The notes under the pieces were generated by a model. It was not told the DNA's origin. It searched no databases and saw only the letters and a list, made by a program, of their open reading frames with translations. Position numbers and translations under genes: made by a program. A stretch of 64,000 nt of DNA from Rhizophagus irregularis (lineage: Eukaryota > Glomeromycota > Glomeromycetes > Glomerales > Glomeraceae): contig NC_089438.1 of the NCBI RefSeq assembly GCF_026210795.1, forward strand, positions 4,051,501-4,115,500, in the 5' to 3' direction. This document shows positions 1-11,959 of this stretch, one piece after another. How positions within the stretch are numbered: the stretch's first letter is position 1; every line of letters begins with the position of its first letter.

Positions 1-152
1 TTAAAACTGAATTTTATAACTTATACTAATATTTTTTTTATGTAATTTTTTTTATTTACTATTTTTATTAACTTATATACTGTATGTGTAAATATAGTAT
101 GTGATTCACAAATAGTACATATCCCGTTGTTTTTGTTTTGGGATTCATAGTT

Positions 153-572
153 TCAAACTTGCTTTAATCTACCTTCTCCTGCCTCACCTTTAAATGTACA
201 ATAATATTTTTGCAGTGCTGAATTATACCTAAAAGGAGGTTCATTTTGGAATAAATGAACAAATATATTCTCAGGAAAGACATTTATTGAGAGTCGTTTG
301 GATCCTACGGAATGTCTATTGAAACCAAGACGTTTTTTAATTAAGACTATAAACGCATTTTGGTAAGACACAAGCTGCTCAAAAGTAGACTGGTGGAGTA
401 AATGGAGATGAAGTATAGTTTTATTGTTTTTATGCTTAGTTCTTTCATGAGTTAAAAGTTGTTTTCGCAAAGAAAAGGTTTTTTGGCAAAGGTAACATTT
501 AAAGGATATGTTGGATACAGTAACGCGTGATTGTGCCGTATAATAGTTAAACTGGTAATGATTGACCGTCGA
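153..572 (-). pseudogene. C2H2 zinc-finger exon or gene remnant
   Basis: The minus-strand frame is open from about 572 to 153 and encodes a good C2H2 finger at 497-432 with spacing C-x2-C-x12-H-x4-H (Cys-Tyr-Leu-Cys ... Thr-His-Glu-Arg-Thr-Lys-His). About 90 residues follow with a Phe/Asn-rich stretch and a Lys-Gly-Glu-Ala-Gly-Glu-Gly motif, then a stop. An in-frame TGA lies just upstream at 573-575 and no clear start or splice acceptor was found, so this is probably an internal or last exon, or a relic. The C2H2 domain is seen directly. The remainder was not recognised. N-terminal C2H2 fingers also occur in Plavaka-type transposases (see 49930-52909), so a transposon origin is possible. Confidence 0.4.
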
Positions 573-2076
573 TCATTTCGCAGGTGATATAACTGAAGTG
601 AGCCATATGGCCGATTTTCATTTTTAATTCATTCTTTTCTGGATCGACAATCTAATAATCAAAATAAATACATATTTGAAACAAATTATATCTTGTGTGA
701 TTTTTTATCTAGAATAAGTAAAGTACATATTTTAGCTTAATTTTATTTTTTTTTTGTCGGCATGTTTTTATTATTTTTAAGAAAATTTATTTGTTTTACT
801 TTTCTTCTTCATAACTTTAGGATTACTAGTATCCATCCGTTTATTACCTTATTTAACCTCCTTTTCCGGCTCTTCTACTTCGTCTCTTTAGCAGGCCGAA
901 TTCGACATAATAAATCTCTTAGCAGTTAGATAATTTGTTAATAATAAATCACGTGGTATGTTACGATTTAACATATGTTATGTGTAAAGTTTTAACATTA
1001 TTACCATTATACCAACACTCATCTCCGAAAGGGTTGGATTTGGTTTACAGTTGTTAGAGTCGCTGTCGGTCTTAGTATATAGGATCTGTGTGATTTTTAC
1101 TGTAGCTTCGTTCGCTTTGAAAAATAAAAACATTATTATCATTATTGCCACCGATTTATACTGATATTTAATAACTTGTTTTCAAATTTTTTCATGTTAT
1201 ATAATTTATAATATATTGAAATTTATTTAGTATTACGTAGAATGAAAAAATACAAAATGATTGTAATCAAATGTATACCACGTATTCATGTGATAATCGT
1301 GATATGTCGTAATATATCACAACCGCACCTTTAAATGTCTTAAAATCAGATCATAAAAATAATGATATAAATTTCTAAACTGCTTATAAATATTCGGTGT
1401 AAGTCGCATATTTTTGGCTAACTAGTTTATGACAATTTTTGAGTTTATTCAATTGACAAAAAATCAATGAAATTATAATACGAACGCTAGTTCGCTGGTT
1501 TAATTTATGGTCTTTTGTGATATACTTATTACTAAAATAAATAACAACAAAAATGAAGGATGTCTAAAATTGCCTCACTTTTTGGATTGTCTCATAAACA
1601 CCAAATATTAAAATTATTATTGATAATGCAACGCTCAGGCATTAATTTATCTTTTTTTTTCTTTATATAATTGTCAATAAAATTTGAAAAATTGACGTCA
1701 TACTTTATCACAAATTTCTGTACAAATATATCTTTTATTGTTATAATGATAATACATCTTAGCTTTTACATAACTTATAATAAATTTAACAAAAAAAATA
1801 TTGTTTTCGTATAGTATATCAACTCCCTTAGAGCCAGTTATTCTATAAAAATTTGATTTTGTTGCAGTAGAACAATTGGCCAACGACCGGTTGGATTGAA
1901 TTTCGTTCCTAGGCATGGAAAAGATCACAGAAAAGAATTTTATCATTCTAATCTTAAAAGTAACCTTTTGAATTGCTGGCATCTATAATAATACCATTAT
2001 TATAATAACTCTGATACAAAAAAAGTTCCAGAATTTGGGATGGATAATACAAATTTAAGAAACTGATTTTATATAT
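573..2076. other. AT-rich stretch without a recognisable gene
   Basis: No convincing coding region. A moderately GC-richer block at about 1015-1110 is followed by an A-rich stretch, which could be the 3' end of a retroelement, but no protein supports this. A 94-codon minus-strand open frame at 1698-1982 has no recognisable domain. Confidence 0.4.
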
Positions 2077-5000
2077 CTAATAAAAGTATTTCTTAGAAAA
2101 CTTTCCAAGTAATTTATATAAGCTATTTCCATTTTTTCCCATGCTATTTTCTAAAGGTATATAATGGCTTTCTTTAAAATCATTGATTCTACTACGCTTC
2201 ACTTCATCATTTATTTTTTTCAAAGTCTGTCCGTTGATGGGTAAAGCATATAATCGTTGTTCAAGGTCGCTTATGTCCTTTGGTGAAATTGGGCATGTGT
2301 CATCGTTGCTAATTGCTTGATTTATCAAATCTATTTGATCTAAATAACTTTTTTTCGTGTCTTCAAGTCCTTTGAGTATTTCATCATCATAATTTCTGGG
2401 ATCAGCACTCTTCTTAATCTTTTCTTCATTTACGAAGAGATCCAAGTATTCCGCATACGCATCATTGAAACTTGCTATTGCGTTTTGTCTTAGGAATTGT
2501 GCAAATTTAATACTAATTTCATTTATTATATTCTGTTCACCTTTTAATTGAGTCAATCTCTCTTCACACTCCTTTATCATTGCTTTTTTTGCATCTTGAT
2601 CTGATTTATTTTTTAAGATCTCTGAATTTACATCCTCATTAACAATATTATTAATTATTTGTTTATTCTCATAAGAAATATGCATATGTTTATTCCGTTC
2701 ACAGCCACATTCTTTACATGTTCCATCGAATTTCATGGCCCAGCATAATTTCAAATAGTTATTAAACGGTACATAACAGCGTTTGCAACAATGTTGTATA
2801 TAATCTATCTTTATGGTTGTTTCGTTAATTTTCAATGTTCTATCACAGCTGCCATTTGTGCACACCGTTCTCGGGTATCCCAATTGTATTGGCTCGAGGT
2901 CTATTTGCGGAATATAAAGTTGGTCTTTAAGATCTTCTATCGTTTTGTCAGAGTTTTCTATTTCACTTTGTTTTTCTTTGATTAATTTAATATTCGTTTG
3001 GATAAGTTGACCTACTTCCGCAAGAGGTTTAGAAAGAAGCATTACAATACTTCTAGCATTGTTAAGCGATATAGTATCTTCTACCTGGTGAGGCTTACAT
3101 CCCGAAATGTGCTCAATAAGTCTTCTTGATTCATTCACAGATTTTTTCCAACTCTCTGCAAAACATAGTTCATCCGTTTCCGTAAAAGCGATACCTTCTT
3201 TAAGTGCTGCTAAGAATCTGAATGATTCATTATCGAAGCAATAAGTAGTATCTTTATCTATATTTATTTCAACGTTAGAACGTTCCTTGAGCTCGTCAAT
3301 TTGTTTTTTAAGTGATGGCAATGTGTCCCCTGGGCGATAAAATGTTCCCCTAGCATTTGTAAAGCAGAAGACTATATTATCTTTTGCACTCTTATGAAGA
3401 TGTGACAATAATTCCTGTACACAAAATCTAAACACTATATTAAGTCGTGGATTGTTGGGCTTGAGAAGGATACATATCCCATTTAAAAATTTGTATTTGC
3501 TAATAGAAATCATTATTTTTTCAAAATTTTTCTTGTCTTCATTTAATCCTCTAGTGTCTCCTATGCCGGGAGTATCAATCAATCTTATATGTTTATTTCC
3601 AGGTGCGTGGAATACATAGCTTTTACACCATATAGTAGATGACTCTCCTACACTTCCTAACCGTTCATTTGAATCATCATCGCCTAATTTTATTGTTTTC
3701 ATCTCACAATTTTCATCTGTTACTGTAAACTTGGATGGGATAAATACCCTCATATTTCTAGATTTTGCATCGCTGAGCGAATCAAACTTGAGATAATTCA
3801 CGAAGGCGTTTATAAATGTAGACTTTCCTACACCAGTCTCACCAAGAAGTAGTATGTTTATTTCTTCTGGAGATGCTGACGGTAACACTTTAATAAGTGT
3901 GTCTGACTCAAATGGTACGTATCCTCTAGTATGATGAGAGCTATTGCATCTAAATTTACAATGAGTAACATCACTTTCACCGCAATCACAATACAAACGT
4001 TTGTTATAACCATATTTTATGTTCTGTTCACATTTGAGACATCTCCAATTACAATCAACTATTGGACAATCCTGGGGACAGGGCATTACCAACTGTGTCT
4101 TCTTATTAGGAGTATTTTTCGGCTTGCTTGGTACTGGATCAAATTTAACAACATTTGATGTAAATAACACTTTGCTATCATCATAATAGTTATCACTATT
4201 TAACTTTCCATTAATATAATGTTGAATTACTGGATATTTAGAACACTCTTTTCCGGTAAATATTTTAAGACAATACTTGCTCAATTCATCTGAATTGTAA
4301 AGGTCACGAAACATACTGTATATTGGAAATGACTTATCATCAATATTATGTTCATCGCTATCAATAAGTATATATATTTCATTGTTTGGATATTTAAGCA
4401 AAATGTGCTCATCAATGGTTAAATTTTTATCAATTTTCTCCACTTTTTTTGATTTTATAGCAAGCGCTAAGCCAGCCCTTATAGATACTGATCGGTGCTT
4501 TTTAATAAATTCCATTATAGAGCTCTTAGACAAGTTACCTTTCTGAAATGTTTCTATCTTACTTTCAAGTTCGTCAGTATCTTCATTACTAAAACGTATT
4601 TTAATAAGATATTCTGTGAGTTCATTTACGAATCTTACTTTCTCGTTTCTGACTTCTTGCATACGGTCTTTGATTTCATTAAAAACTGGTGTGAGATCAG
4701 GTAAAATTATTTGTGCTTCATTTGTATCATTGAATAAATCATTAAGTCTTTGTTTGAACTCAGATAAATTATCAAACATTTGTTCTACTTTTAGGATAGT
4801 TGCCTCACTCAAACTTGTTTCCATGAAATTAACGTTGGTATTTTGAGCAAATAGATCCGCGAGATCTGATATTGGATATAGTATATATTCGATTGGAACA
4901 CCTTTCCCATTATTAAGTTTTTTAATATACGAAGGAAGCCCAATTATGATCTTTCTTGCTTCATTAAAAGACTGAGGAAGCTGCTTGTTATGCGGAATAT

Positions 5001-5673
5001 CACCAAATAGTTTTATTGAGAAATGAGTCCCAAGATTCGGCTCTTTAACATTTTTGAAGCTTTTCTTAGAAATAGAAACTGATAAATTTTCACAATATGC
5101 CTTTAGTCCTTCTTCGACTTGTGACTTTTCCTCTTCTTTCACATTACTACATTCAATTGATGCTATTATACTAGCTCCCCACTTTATTCCTATTATGACA
5201 TGGGTAGCATGGTTATTACTGAACTCATCCGTGGAAATGCATGCCTTAACATCGTCACGATAAATGTCCAAATTTTCCTCAAATGAAGTTATCTTATATA
5301 TTAGATTGCTTTTCACAGATTTAAAACTTTCCTTTACGTCAGTTAGATACTCTATAGAACCTTTCAAACCTTTCCAAGAAAATAGTTCCGCGATAATACT
5401 TAATTTTAATTCAGCTTCGACGTCTAACATTTTGAACTTTTCCTTATATGTATTCTCATATCCACATAATATATTAGGTTGAAAGATTTTAGTTTTTTTA
5501 ATTGAACCATTTGGCCACTTTTCTTTATTTAATATATTGATTCCACAGAACGTATCTATAGTAGCATTATATAGAGACCCAATCTCTTCGATCCTCCCAA
5601 GAGACTTTCGTCGTATAGTATTTTGAATATCTTCCATTAAATTTGACGCAGCGAGACTAAATTTTGATTTCAA
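2077..5673 (-). CDS. SNTX-like MACPF / P-loop GTPase / Cys-rich fusion protein (1198 aa)
   Basis: Intronless frame of 1198 codons. Residues ~22-225 resemble the MACPF-like N-terminal domain of the stonustoxin (SNTX)-type perforin branch: a Leu-Gly-Arg start, Gly-Ser-Leu-Tyr, an LDVEAELKLS-like segment, and a later ATHVIIGIKWGA segment. Residues ~235-310 contain GKGVPIEYILYPIS, as in the helical segment of that family. Residues ~395-510 may be the thioredoxin-like part. A Cys-rich cluster, probably zinc-binding, spans 532-577. A GTPase domain follows: P-loop GETGVGKST at 611-619, DTPG at 700-703, and FTNARG near 770 in place of the usual NKxD. A second Cys/His cluster (934-998, ending HMHISYE) resembles DUF8206, then helical and coiled-coil sequence to the end. 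Met13 (5637) aligns with the start of the paralog at 28747, so it may be the real start. Probably cytosolic, since no signal peptide is seen. Domain calls are from sequence memory. Pore formation is not implied. Confidence 0.88.
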   Translation of the reverse strand: MKSKFSLAASNLMEDIQNTIRRKSLGRIEEIGSLYNATIDTFCGINILNKEKWPNGSIKKTKIFQPNILCGYENTYKEKFKMLDVEAELKLSIIAELFSWKGLKGSIEYLTDVKESFKSVKSNLIYKITSFEENLDIYRDDVKACISTDEFSNNHATHVIIGIKWGASIIASIECSNVKEEEKSQVEEGLKAYCENLSVSISKKSFKNVKEPNLGTHFSIKLFGDIPHNKQLPQSFNEARKIIIGLPSYIKKLNNGKGVPIEYILYPISDLADLFAQNTNVNFMETSLSEATILKVEQMFDNLSEFKQRLNDLFNDTNEAQIILPDLTPVFNEIKDRMQEVRNEKVRFVNELTEYLIKIRFSNEDTDELESKIETFQKGNLSKSSIMEFIKKHRSVSIRAGLALAIKSKKVEKIDKNLTIDEHILLKYPNNEIYILIDSDEHNIDDKSFPIYSMFRDLYNSDELSKYCLKIFTGKECSKYPVIQHYINGKLNSDNYYDDSKVLFTSNVVKFDPVPSKPKNTPNKKTQLVMPCPQDCPIVDCNWRCLKCEQNIKYGYNKRLYCDCGESDVTHCKFRCNSSHHTRGYVPFESDTLIKVLPSASPEEINILLLGETGVGKSTFINAFVNYLKFDSLSDAKSRNMRVFIPSKFTVTDENCEMKTIKLGDDDSNERLGSVGESSTIWCKSYVFHAPGNKHIRLIDTPGIGDTRGLNEDKKNFEKIMISISKYKFLNGICILLKPNNPRLNIVFRFCVQELLSHLHKSAKDNIVFCFTNARGTFYRPGDTLPSLKKQIDELKERSNVEINIDKDTTYCFDNESFRFLAALKEGIAFTETDELCFAESWKKSVNESRRLIEHISGCKPHQVEDTISLNNARSIVMLLSKPLAEVGQLIQTNIKLIKEKQSEIENSDKTIEDLKDQLYIPQIDLEPIQLGYPRTVCTNGSCDRTLKINETTIKIDYIQHCCKRCYVPFNNYLKLCWAMKFDGTCKECGCERNKHMHISYENKQIINNIVNEDVNSEILKNKSDQDAKKAMIKECEERLTQLKGEQNIINEISIKFAQFLRQNAIASFNDAYAEYLDLFVNEEKIKKSADPRNYDDEILKGLEDTKKSYLDQIDLINQAISNDDTCPISPKDISDLEQRLYALPINGQTLKKINDEVKRSRINDFKESHYIPLENSMGKNGNSLYKLLGKFSKKYFY

Positions 5674-7100
5674 TCATAAATCTGGTTTTTTTTAAAGGGA
5701 AATTTTATACATGTGGGTGTAAAGGCCGTATTTTTATAATGAAAACTTTGTTTTTTTTTTCTAAATAATCAGGCTAAAACAGGTTTTAATTGACACATGA
5801 AAAATTGTCAATCAATGGGACCAACTTTATTTTGAAGAATGACTCTTTTTTTAGAAATTAGAATAGATTATCAATATAAATTTAACAAACAATTATAGTC
5901 TATATAAAATTTAATGCATTATCAATATGCAATTTTACGCATTATCTACATGCATTCTGCAAAATAATTTTAAATCATTGTTCTTTAACTGATCGATATT
6001 ATTATGTAAGATTAGAACAATATTGAATGCACAAGTATATACATAAAAAGAAAATAAGCTTATGAAAAACTAGTCAAATAAAAGTTCATTTATTTTCATC
6101 AATTCAATGGTAGAACAATAATAGATTACTATATCGGTCAATAAATTACATGTACCTTAATGATTCGATAATAAATAATTTCTATTCAACGATGCAATGA
6201 TGCATAAAAAATTATGAAACATACATAATGTGAATTACAATAAGTTACCGTGAAAAATTTTTATCTGGATAAAAGAAAAAATATCTAAAATCCAGATATT
6301 TATTTGAAAAAAAAAGAATATATATATAGTTTCTTTATAAACCAAAAAATCAATTATTAATTATTACAATAATTATTTTAATTTCAAATTTCTGCAGATA
6401 AAAAAAAATGTAAAAAAAAAAAGTTCATATTTAGTTTATCAGAATTCGCCATATTATTTATTCCTTAAATAAATAATATATAAATAATATGTAAAAAAAA
6501 AATTTTAATAAATAAAATGACAAAATTTTTTAGATAAAAATAAATTCCTGAAATCTTTAATAAAATAAACAAAGGAGATATAAAATATTAGAATTTTATT
6601 TTTATTTTTATTTTTATGACACAAGGTCGTCAATTATCAGTACAAAATATAAAATATTAGAAGTACGTTTAATATTAATATTTCTTTTTTGCTGATGCGC
6701 CACAAAATCATGTGGTTGGAAAAAGTGACGGGAAAATAAATCCACTAGAGGGTCGATCTTAATTCTGGATAAAGTTAATCATGCTTAAAATTTTGATAAC
6801 TCTGGCCTACCTGATTAAGTTTTCATTAATCTTTTATTTCTGAACCTTACTTCAGATCTTTGATTAACAATAATAAAAAAAAGAACCTACTAAACAATCA
6901 TAAAAATACATAATAAATATTGTCAATTGATAGTGCGCAGGTTTAAATGGTTTAGCAGGTAGTCATTAAGCCAATGATCATCTACAATGACAAAGTTTTA
7001 AAATTTTTTTTTCGTAATGTCGTAGTAATTGATTTAGAATTTAATATTTAAATTTTATGACTTAAAAACATCAATTCCACAAAAAATATTTATTCCAAAA
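5674..7100. other. AT-rich intergenic region
   Basis: Very AT-rich sequence with homopolymer runs. No coding region, RNA gene or clear transposon end was seen. Confidence 0.5.
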
Positions 7101-7119
7101 TTTTTTTTGTTTCAAACAC

Positions 7120-7720
7120 TTATTTATGACTCTTTAAACTAACAATTTTACTGAACGTTCAAATGGATAACGGAACATTTGAAAATAACAAGCGTCAACA
7201 TCATGTTATCTTCACGATTAAACTTTTTCTATTAAATTTATTTTAAAAATGTGTGATCGTCAATTAGAATTATAAGGTAGGATGACGTACAGTATGACAT
7301 CATTTAACAGCATGTGGTTAATTTTAATAATTGGGGCAGATCTTTTTTTAATGTCAGTCGATATTAGTTAACATTAGTATAACCTGAATAATAAAAAATT
7401 ATGAAGCTGTATATGTACAGTATATATATCTTGATGTACTATAATTTTAATTGTATTTTATTTAACATAAAGATGCTTTTTCAAAGATGCTTTTTAACTT
7501 TTTTTTTTTTTTTTACAAAAAAGTTAAAAAAATTAAAAAAATTCATTTACCGAGAAAGTAAATCATTTAAGCGTAGACGTAATTGAAAAGCAAGATGTTC
7601 ATGCTTTTTCAATTAAGGATCTACCACCGAAATATTTTGTAAATTTCAGAATTTGACACGTAAGTATGTTTAAAACTTACATCATAAGATCGTCAGAAAA
7701 TGAAGAGAGTATTATATATA
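7120..7720. repeat. Diverged copy of the P450 upstream region
   Basis: This stretch matches 11960-12480, the 5' flank of the intact P450 gene, in the same orientation. Shared landmarks include ATGACATCATTTAAC versus ATGACATGCTGATCATTTAAC, AACCTGAATAATAA versus AACCTGGATAATAA, and TTTGACACG followed by GTTTAAAAC. It lies on the 3' side of the P450 pseudogene, so it is probably the promoter region left from a further tandem copy whose coding part is gone. Similarity was judged by eye. Confidence 0.5.
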
Positions 7721-9068
7721 AATGAGCTGTGGTTTCTCTGACAGATTCAACTAGATCATGTCCGGTTTGTCAATTAATGTGATTTGTAAATAAGTTTAAA
7801 TTATTCGCCAATAATCACAAAATTTGTAAAATACCTCTATGAATGACGAAATCGTAAATAAGACTATATAATACATGAAATCAAATTTCTGGTATAATTT
7901 CAACTAATAATTCGACACAAGCAATTAGAGAGTTCATATCTACTAAATTACTTTCGTATTTCCTAAGAATAAAGTCACCAAACAAATTAATACAATCGTC
8001 GCCAACTTTCTTCCTGGACATCTTATAAAAGAATTCTTCTTTGACTCAAAATTTTCATCCATCCATCTATCAGGATTAAATTTATAAGGTTCTTCCCAAT
8101 AATAATCACATTATGGATAGCTTTAACATTAATTATAAACAATGTGTCAGCTGTCCATTGATATCCCGTTCACTAGGTTTATCAATATATTTTGTAAACA
8201 AAGTTACAGTTGGAAAAACGCGAGCTACTCCTTTAACAATTTCTTTACGATTATTTAATGAATATTAAATAATATAGTAAACCGTAAAATTCATATTTAG
8301 TAATTGGTCAAATTTTATATACTATAACATTTCCTTTTTTCACATCTGGATAATATGCAATATAATAGATGGTGAATGAACATTCATTATTTGAAATAAA
8401 AAAAAAGGAATGGTTATCATAATTAAAGTTAAGCATATTACATTTACGTTAAATTTCGATGATTAAAATTGTAAAATAAACCTAAAATTAAGATATTTAT
8501 AATAAAATTCATTTACTTTATAAGCTCCACTAAGAATATCAAATAATTTAACGCGAATTTCGGTATCAGTCAAAAATCTATGTAATTAACATCACGAAAT
8601 GTGTTTTTTGATAATCATCATACGGTATGGGTTCATATTACAATTTCTTGTCTACGACTCTAATATTTGCACCCAGTTTTTGGCTTATTTTAAAAAAAAT
8701 GGAACATAATTTTGTAGATAAATCCCATAAAAAAGATTACAGAATCTTCGATTCTTGTTGATGGATGATAACTACGACTAAATATCTATAATTTGGGAAG
8801 TCTCATTAATATTCTACTCGACATAAAACTATAGCGTATAAATCTCATGTATGTCACCATCATATTTCTTATAATAATTATAAACCATTTCGATATCTCC
8901 ATGAAACCACTAATAAATATGAATGGGAAGATCTCAGGACCGGTGATAAAATATGTATAACTAGGAACCGTTGTAAGTCCGGAGCGAAAACTAAAATTTG
9001 CAATTTCATTGGGCGACGATCACGTGCAACGAGAAAGCCACGTGATCGATTTTTTTTCATGATGCGTA

Positions 9069-9600
9069 GACATACCGTACCGCATACCTATAGTTCCCCC
9101 AAAGTTAGTACCAAAGTTAGTACCCACGTTATAAGACCCGGGTATTTTAATTTTTACTCTTAATCTCCTGTCGCACTAAGTGTCACTCATGACCACCTTT
9201 ATACTAATTTTTAAAAATTGCGAGTGATTAGCTGTTTATAAATGACCGGGAATCTTCGTTTAGTTATTTCCCGGCCTCATATAGATAGCCGGGAAATTAC
9301 TAATTTTAGTTTAAAATAGTTAAAATAGTTAATATTTAATGAGTGACACGCTCCAGGGGATTACCCATTTATTTCATGGGAAGGGGAACATTAGGGTTTT
9401 TTCCCTTCGGGAAAAAAACCCTATTATTCCCGACTCCCCACGAAATAAATAATACCAATTAGTGTCCCCCTTAATTCTAGTACTGTAGATTTAGCTTAAT
9501 TCTGGTTAAAATTATTATGTACCCCTCATATAATACCCGGTATCTCACAAAGTACCCACGGGTAATATATAATTTCGGTACGGTATATTGTCCGGAGCGA
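9069..9600. mobile_element. Small inverted-repeat element inside the P450 pseudogene
   Basis: GC-richer than its surroundings. The ends carry ATACCGTACCG (left, about 9074) and its reverse complement CGGTACGGTAT (right, about 9584). Inside each end are further mirrored pieces: GTACCCACG with CGTGGGTAC, and CCGGGTAT with ATACCCGG. A strong hairpin sits at 9392-9423. No coding capacity. Probably a MITE; the exact ends and target duplication could not be fixed. Confidence 0.45.
9392..9423. repeat. Near-perfect hairpin
   Basis: TAGGGTTTTTTCCC, a 3-4 base loop (TTC), then GGGAAAAAAACCCTA. The stem is about 14 bp with one extra A. It lies at the centre of the small inverted-repeat element. Confidence 0.7.
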
Positions 9601-9830
9601 AGCGTAGGACAATAATGGTGTCACATAAAATAAAACATTAATTATTTAAATTCTCAAGTGATTTTAAAAGTCATCTTATTGTTTCTCTTTTTATTTTATT
9701 TTATTTTATTTTTGTTGCTGAGCTCCTTCAGTCTTAACAATTTTCAGGGAGATTTATATTTTTAACAACAAAATTATTTACATATGATCATATGATCATT
9801 TCGACATAATCAACGCACATTAAAAACTCC

Positions 9831-10168
9831 TGACGATCTCACATCTCATAGATTGTTGTACATTTTGAATTTTGTGACCGTAATCGTCGTATAACGACCT
9901 ACTGTATATTAAATTTCATACAAAATTGACGTCATTGAAAAAAATCAACATAATATAAAAAATCTATCAATATTAGAATAATAAGTCTATTATTATTAAT
10001 TTTATGGTGGTATAAATAAGTTATTTCATGGAGATTTTCACGGCGCAGCCGTGAAAAAATCCACAATTCCTCGTGAAATAACTATTACACATATACGTTG
10101 CCTTACCAATTTACATAGTAATAAAAAAAAATATTCAAATACAATATATCTTTTTAAATATAAAAAAG
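9831..10168. other. P450 intergenic spacer with a palindrome
   Basis: No gene. At 10020-10082 a nested palindrome is visible: outer arms GTTATTTCA and TGAAATAAC, inner arms TTTTCACGGC and GCCGTGAAAA around GCA. It may be a very small foldback repeat. Confidence 0.5.
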
Positions 10169-11900
10169 TCAATTTCTTGGTTTAATTTCAACTAATAATT
10201 CGACACAAGCGACTATAAAACCGATATTCGTAGTTTTCATAGGAGAATCTGTATTTACTAAATTAATTTCATATTTCCTAAACAATAAAGTCATCAAACA
10301 AATTAATTCAATCATTGCTAACTTTCTTCCTGGACATAATCTTAATCCTCCACCAAACATGATAAATGAATATTTCTTTGATTCAAAACCTTCAACCATC
10401 CATCTATCAGGATTAAATTTATCAGGTTCTTCCCAATAATCTTTATTATAATGAATAGCATCAATATTAATTCGAAATAATGTATCAGCTGGCCATTTAT
10501 ATCCTGCTATTTCATCAGTTTTATCAATACATCTTGCAAATGAGCGCATTATTGGAATAATTCGAGCTACTTCTTTTACAATTGCTTCACAATAATTTAA
10601 ATTATAAAAATCATCTTTAGTAATTGGTCGCATTTTATCATCTCGGAATATTTTATCAATTTCTTCTATCATTTTCTTTTTTACATCTGGATTTTTTAAA
10701 ACATAATATATAATGAATGAAAACATATTCGCATTCTATATTTAAATAAAAAAAGAAAAAAGGAATGGTTAATATTATTTCAAGTTAAATTTAAAATAAA
10801 CAATAAACCAAAATTTTAAAAAAATTTACTTTATAATTTCCACCAAGAATTCCTTCAAGTAAACTAAATCGAATTTCAGTTTCAGTCATAGATCTCGCGA
10901 CTTCACCAGCTTCGATATAATTAACATCACGAAATGTATTTTTAATAATCATCGATGTCAACATATCATGCGGTAAGGGTTCATTCAATGGTATATCTTC
11001 AATTTCTTTTCTACGTCTCTTAATAATTGTACTCAGTACTTGATTAAGAAATCCCATATTCTGAAGTATATCATCTGCTTTATTTTTAAAAAATGGAATA
11101 TAATGTCTTAAGAAAGGAGAAATGATATAAAATATTGAATAACCTGTAATATGTTTATTAAGTGCTTGAACTAATTTTACAGAATCTTCAATTATTTCTG
11201 ATGGTTTATCAGATTTTTCATCAATGAAAGTATTAAAATAAGTTGTCATTAAATAAGATCTTTCACCAGTTAATAATTTAATAATTAAATCAGTTGAATA
11301 ATGATTAAACCATTGAGAAATATTTAATATATTTTTATTTTCTTTGATAATTTCTTCTTTAAAAAATAATTTATCCCAATAACTTTCTAATTCAAGGAAA
11401 AGAACGTTTGTCCAATGAATAGCTTCGTTAGTAAATTTCGGTGACAGAATTGCTTGTGAAAAAAAATGACGATTACGTATCCACGATTTAAAATTGGTAT
11501 TAAACACGACTCCTTTCCCTTCAATTCCCAATTCTTCTGGTCCTTTACAATTGGGAAGTCTCATCCAATGCGTACTTTTTTCTGATAAAAAATTTTCAAG
11601 ATAATCACTTTGACATAAAACTATGGACCTTACATTCGCAAAATTAGAATAAGTTGAATAAATCTCATGTATGTCACCATATTTTTCGTAACAATAATTG
11701 TAAAACTTTTGTGAATCTCCATTAAATAACCAATAAATTTGAGGCAAATTACCTATGAATGGGAAAGGGAATGGACCAGGTAAAGGATTGACACGAGTAA
11801 AATATGAATAATAATAATATGCTACATGTGTAATTAATATTGTACTTAACAATAAAATATAATCATTAATTTCAAAATTCTCCAGTAATTTAAAATTCAT
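10169..11900 (-). CDS. Cytochrome P450 (545 aa, two exons)
   Basis: Exon 1 is 11900-10830, exon 2 is 10735-10169, joined by a GT-AG intron (10829-10736) that keeps frame. A hydrophobic N-terminal anchor (residues ~14-32) is followed by a Pro-rich hinge (PLPGPFPFPFIGNLP). The K-helix ExxR is EVAR, the PERF-like segment is FNPDRW, and the heme-binding loop is FGGGLRLCPG with the Cys ligand. These are the required P450 elements, so the enzyme should be catalytically complete: a microsomal haem monooxygenase of unknown substrate. Family and length (about 500-550 aa) fit fungal P450s. A decayed copy lies just downstream on the same strand, so this is the surviving member of a tandem array. Confidence 0.9.
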
Positions 11901-11959
11901 CTTATCGTTTCTGTTTATTTTTATTTTTATTTTTTTTGTTGTTGTTTTTAACCTTTTCA

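Larger units (their letters stand above)
7885..9690 (-). pseudogene. Cytochrome P450 pseudogene
   Basis: Segment after segment matches the intact P450 at 10169-11900 on the same strand. The C-terminal end (7885-8030), the region around the PERF-like segment (8055-8120) and the K-helix area (8150-8260) are followed by the end of exon 1 (8515-8640), the segment reading TTGGGAAGTCTCAT (8790), the N-terminal Pro-Gly-Pro region (about 8945) and finally the start-codon region with its 5' flank (9645-9830). Many stops and indels are present, the middle of exon 1 (about 500 bp) is missing, and a GC-richer element occupies about 9069-9600 between the N-terminal pieces. Confidence 0.75.

Noticed and set aside
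2791..5482. Plus-strand open frames opposite the first large GTPase gene
   Set aside because: They are antisense shadows of a 1198-codon gene with clear domains.
8878..9060. Short minus-strand open frame with basic start
   Set aside because: It lies across the P450 relic and inserted sequence, in a frame that does not match the P450.
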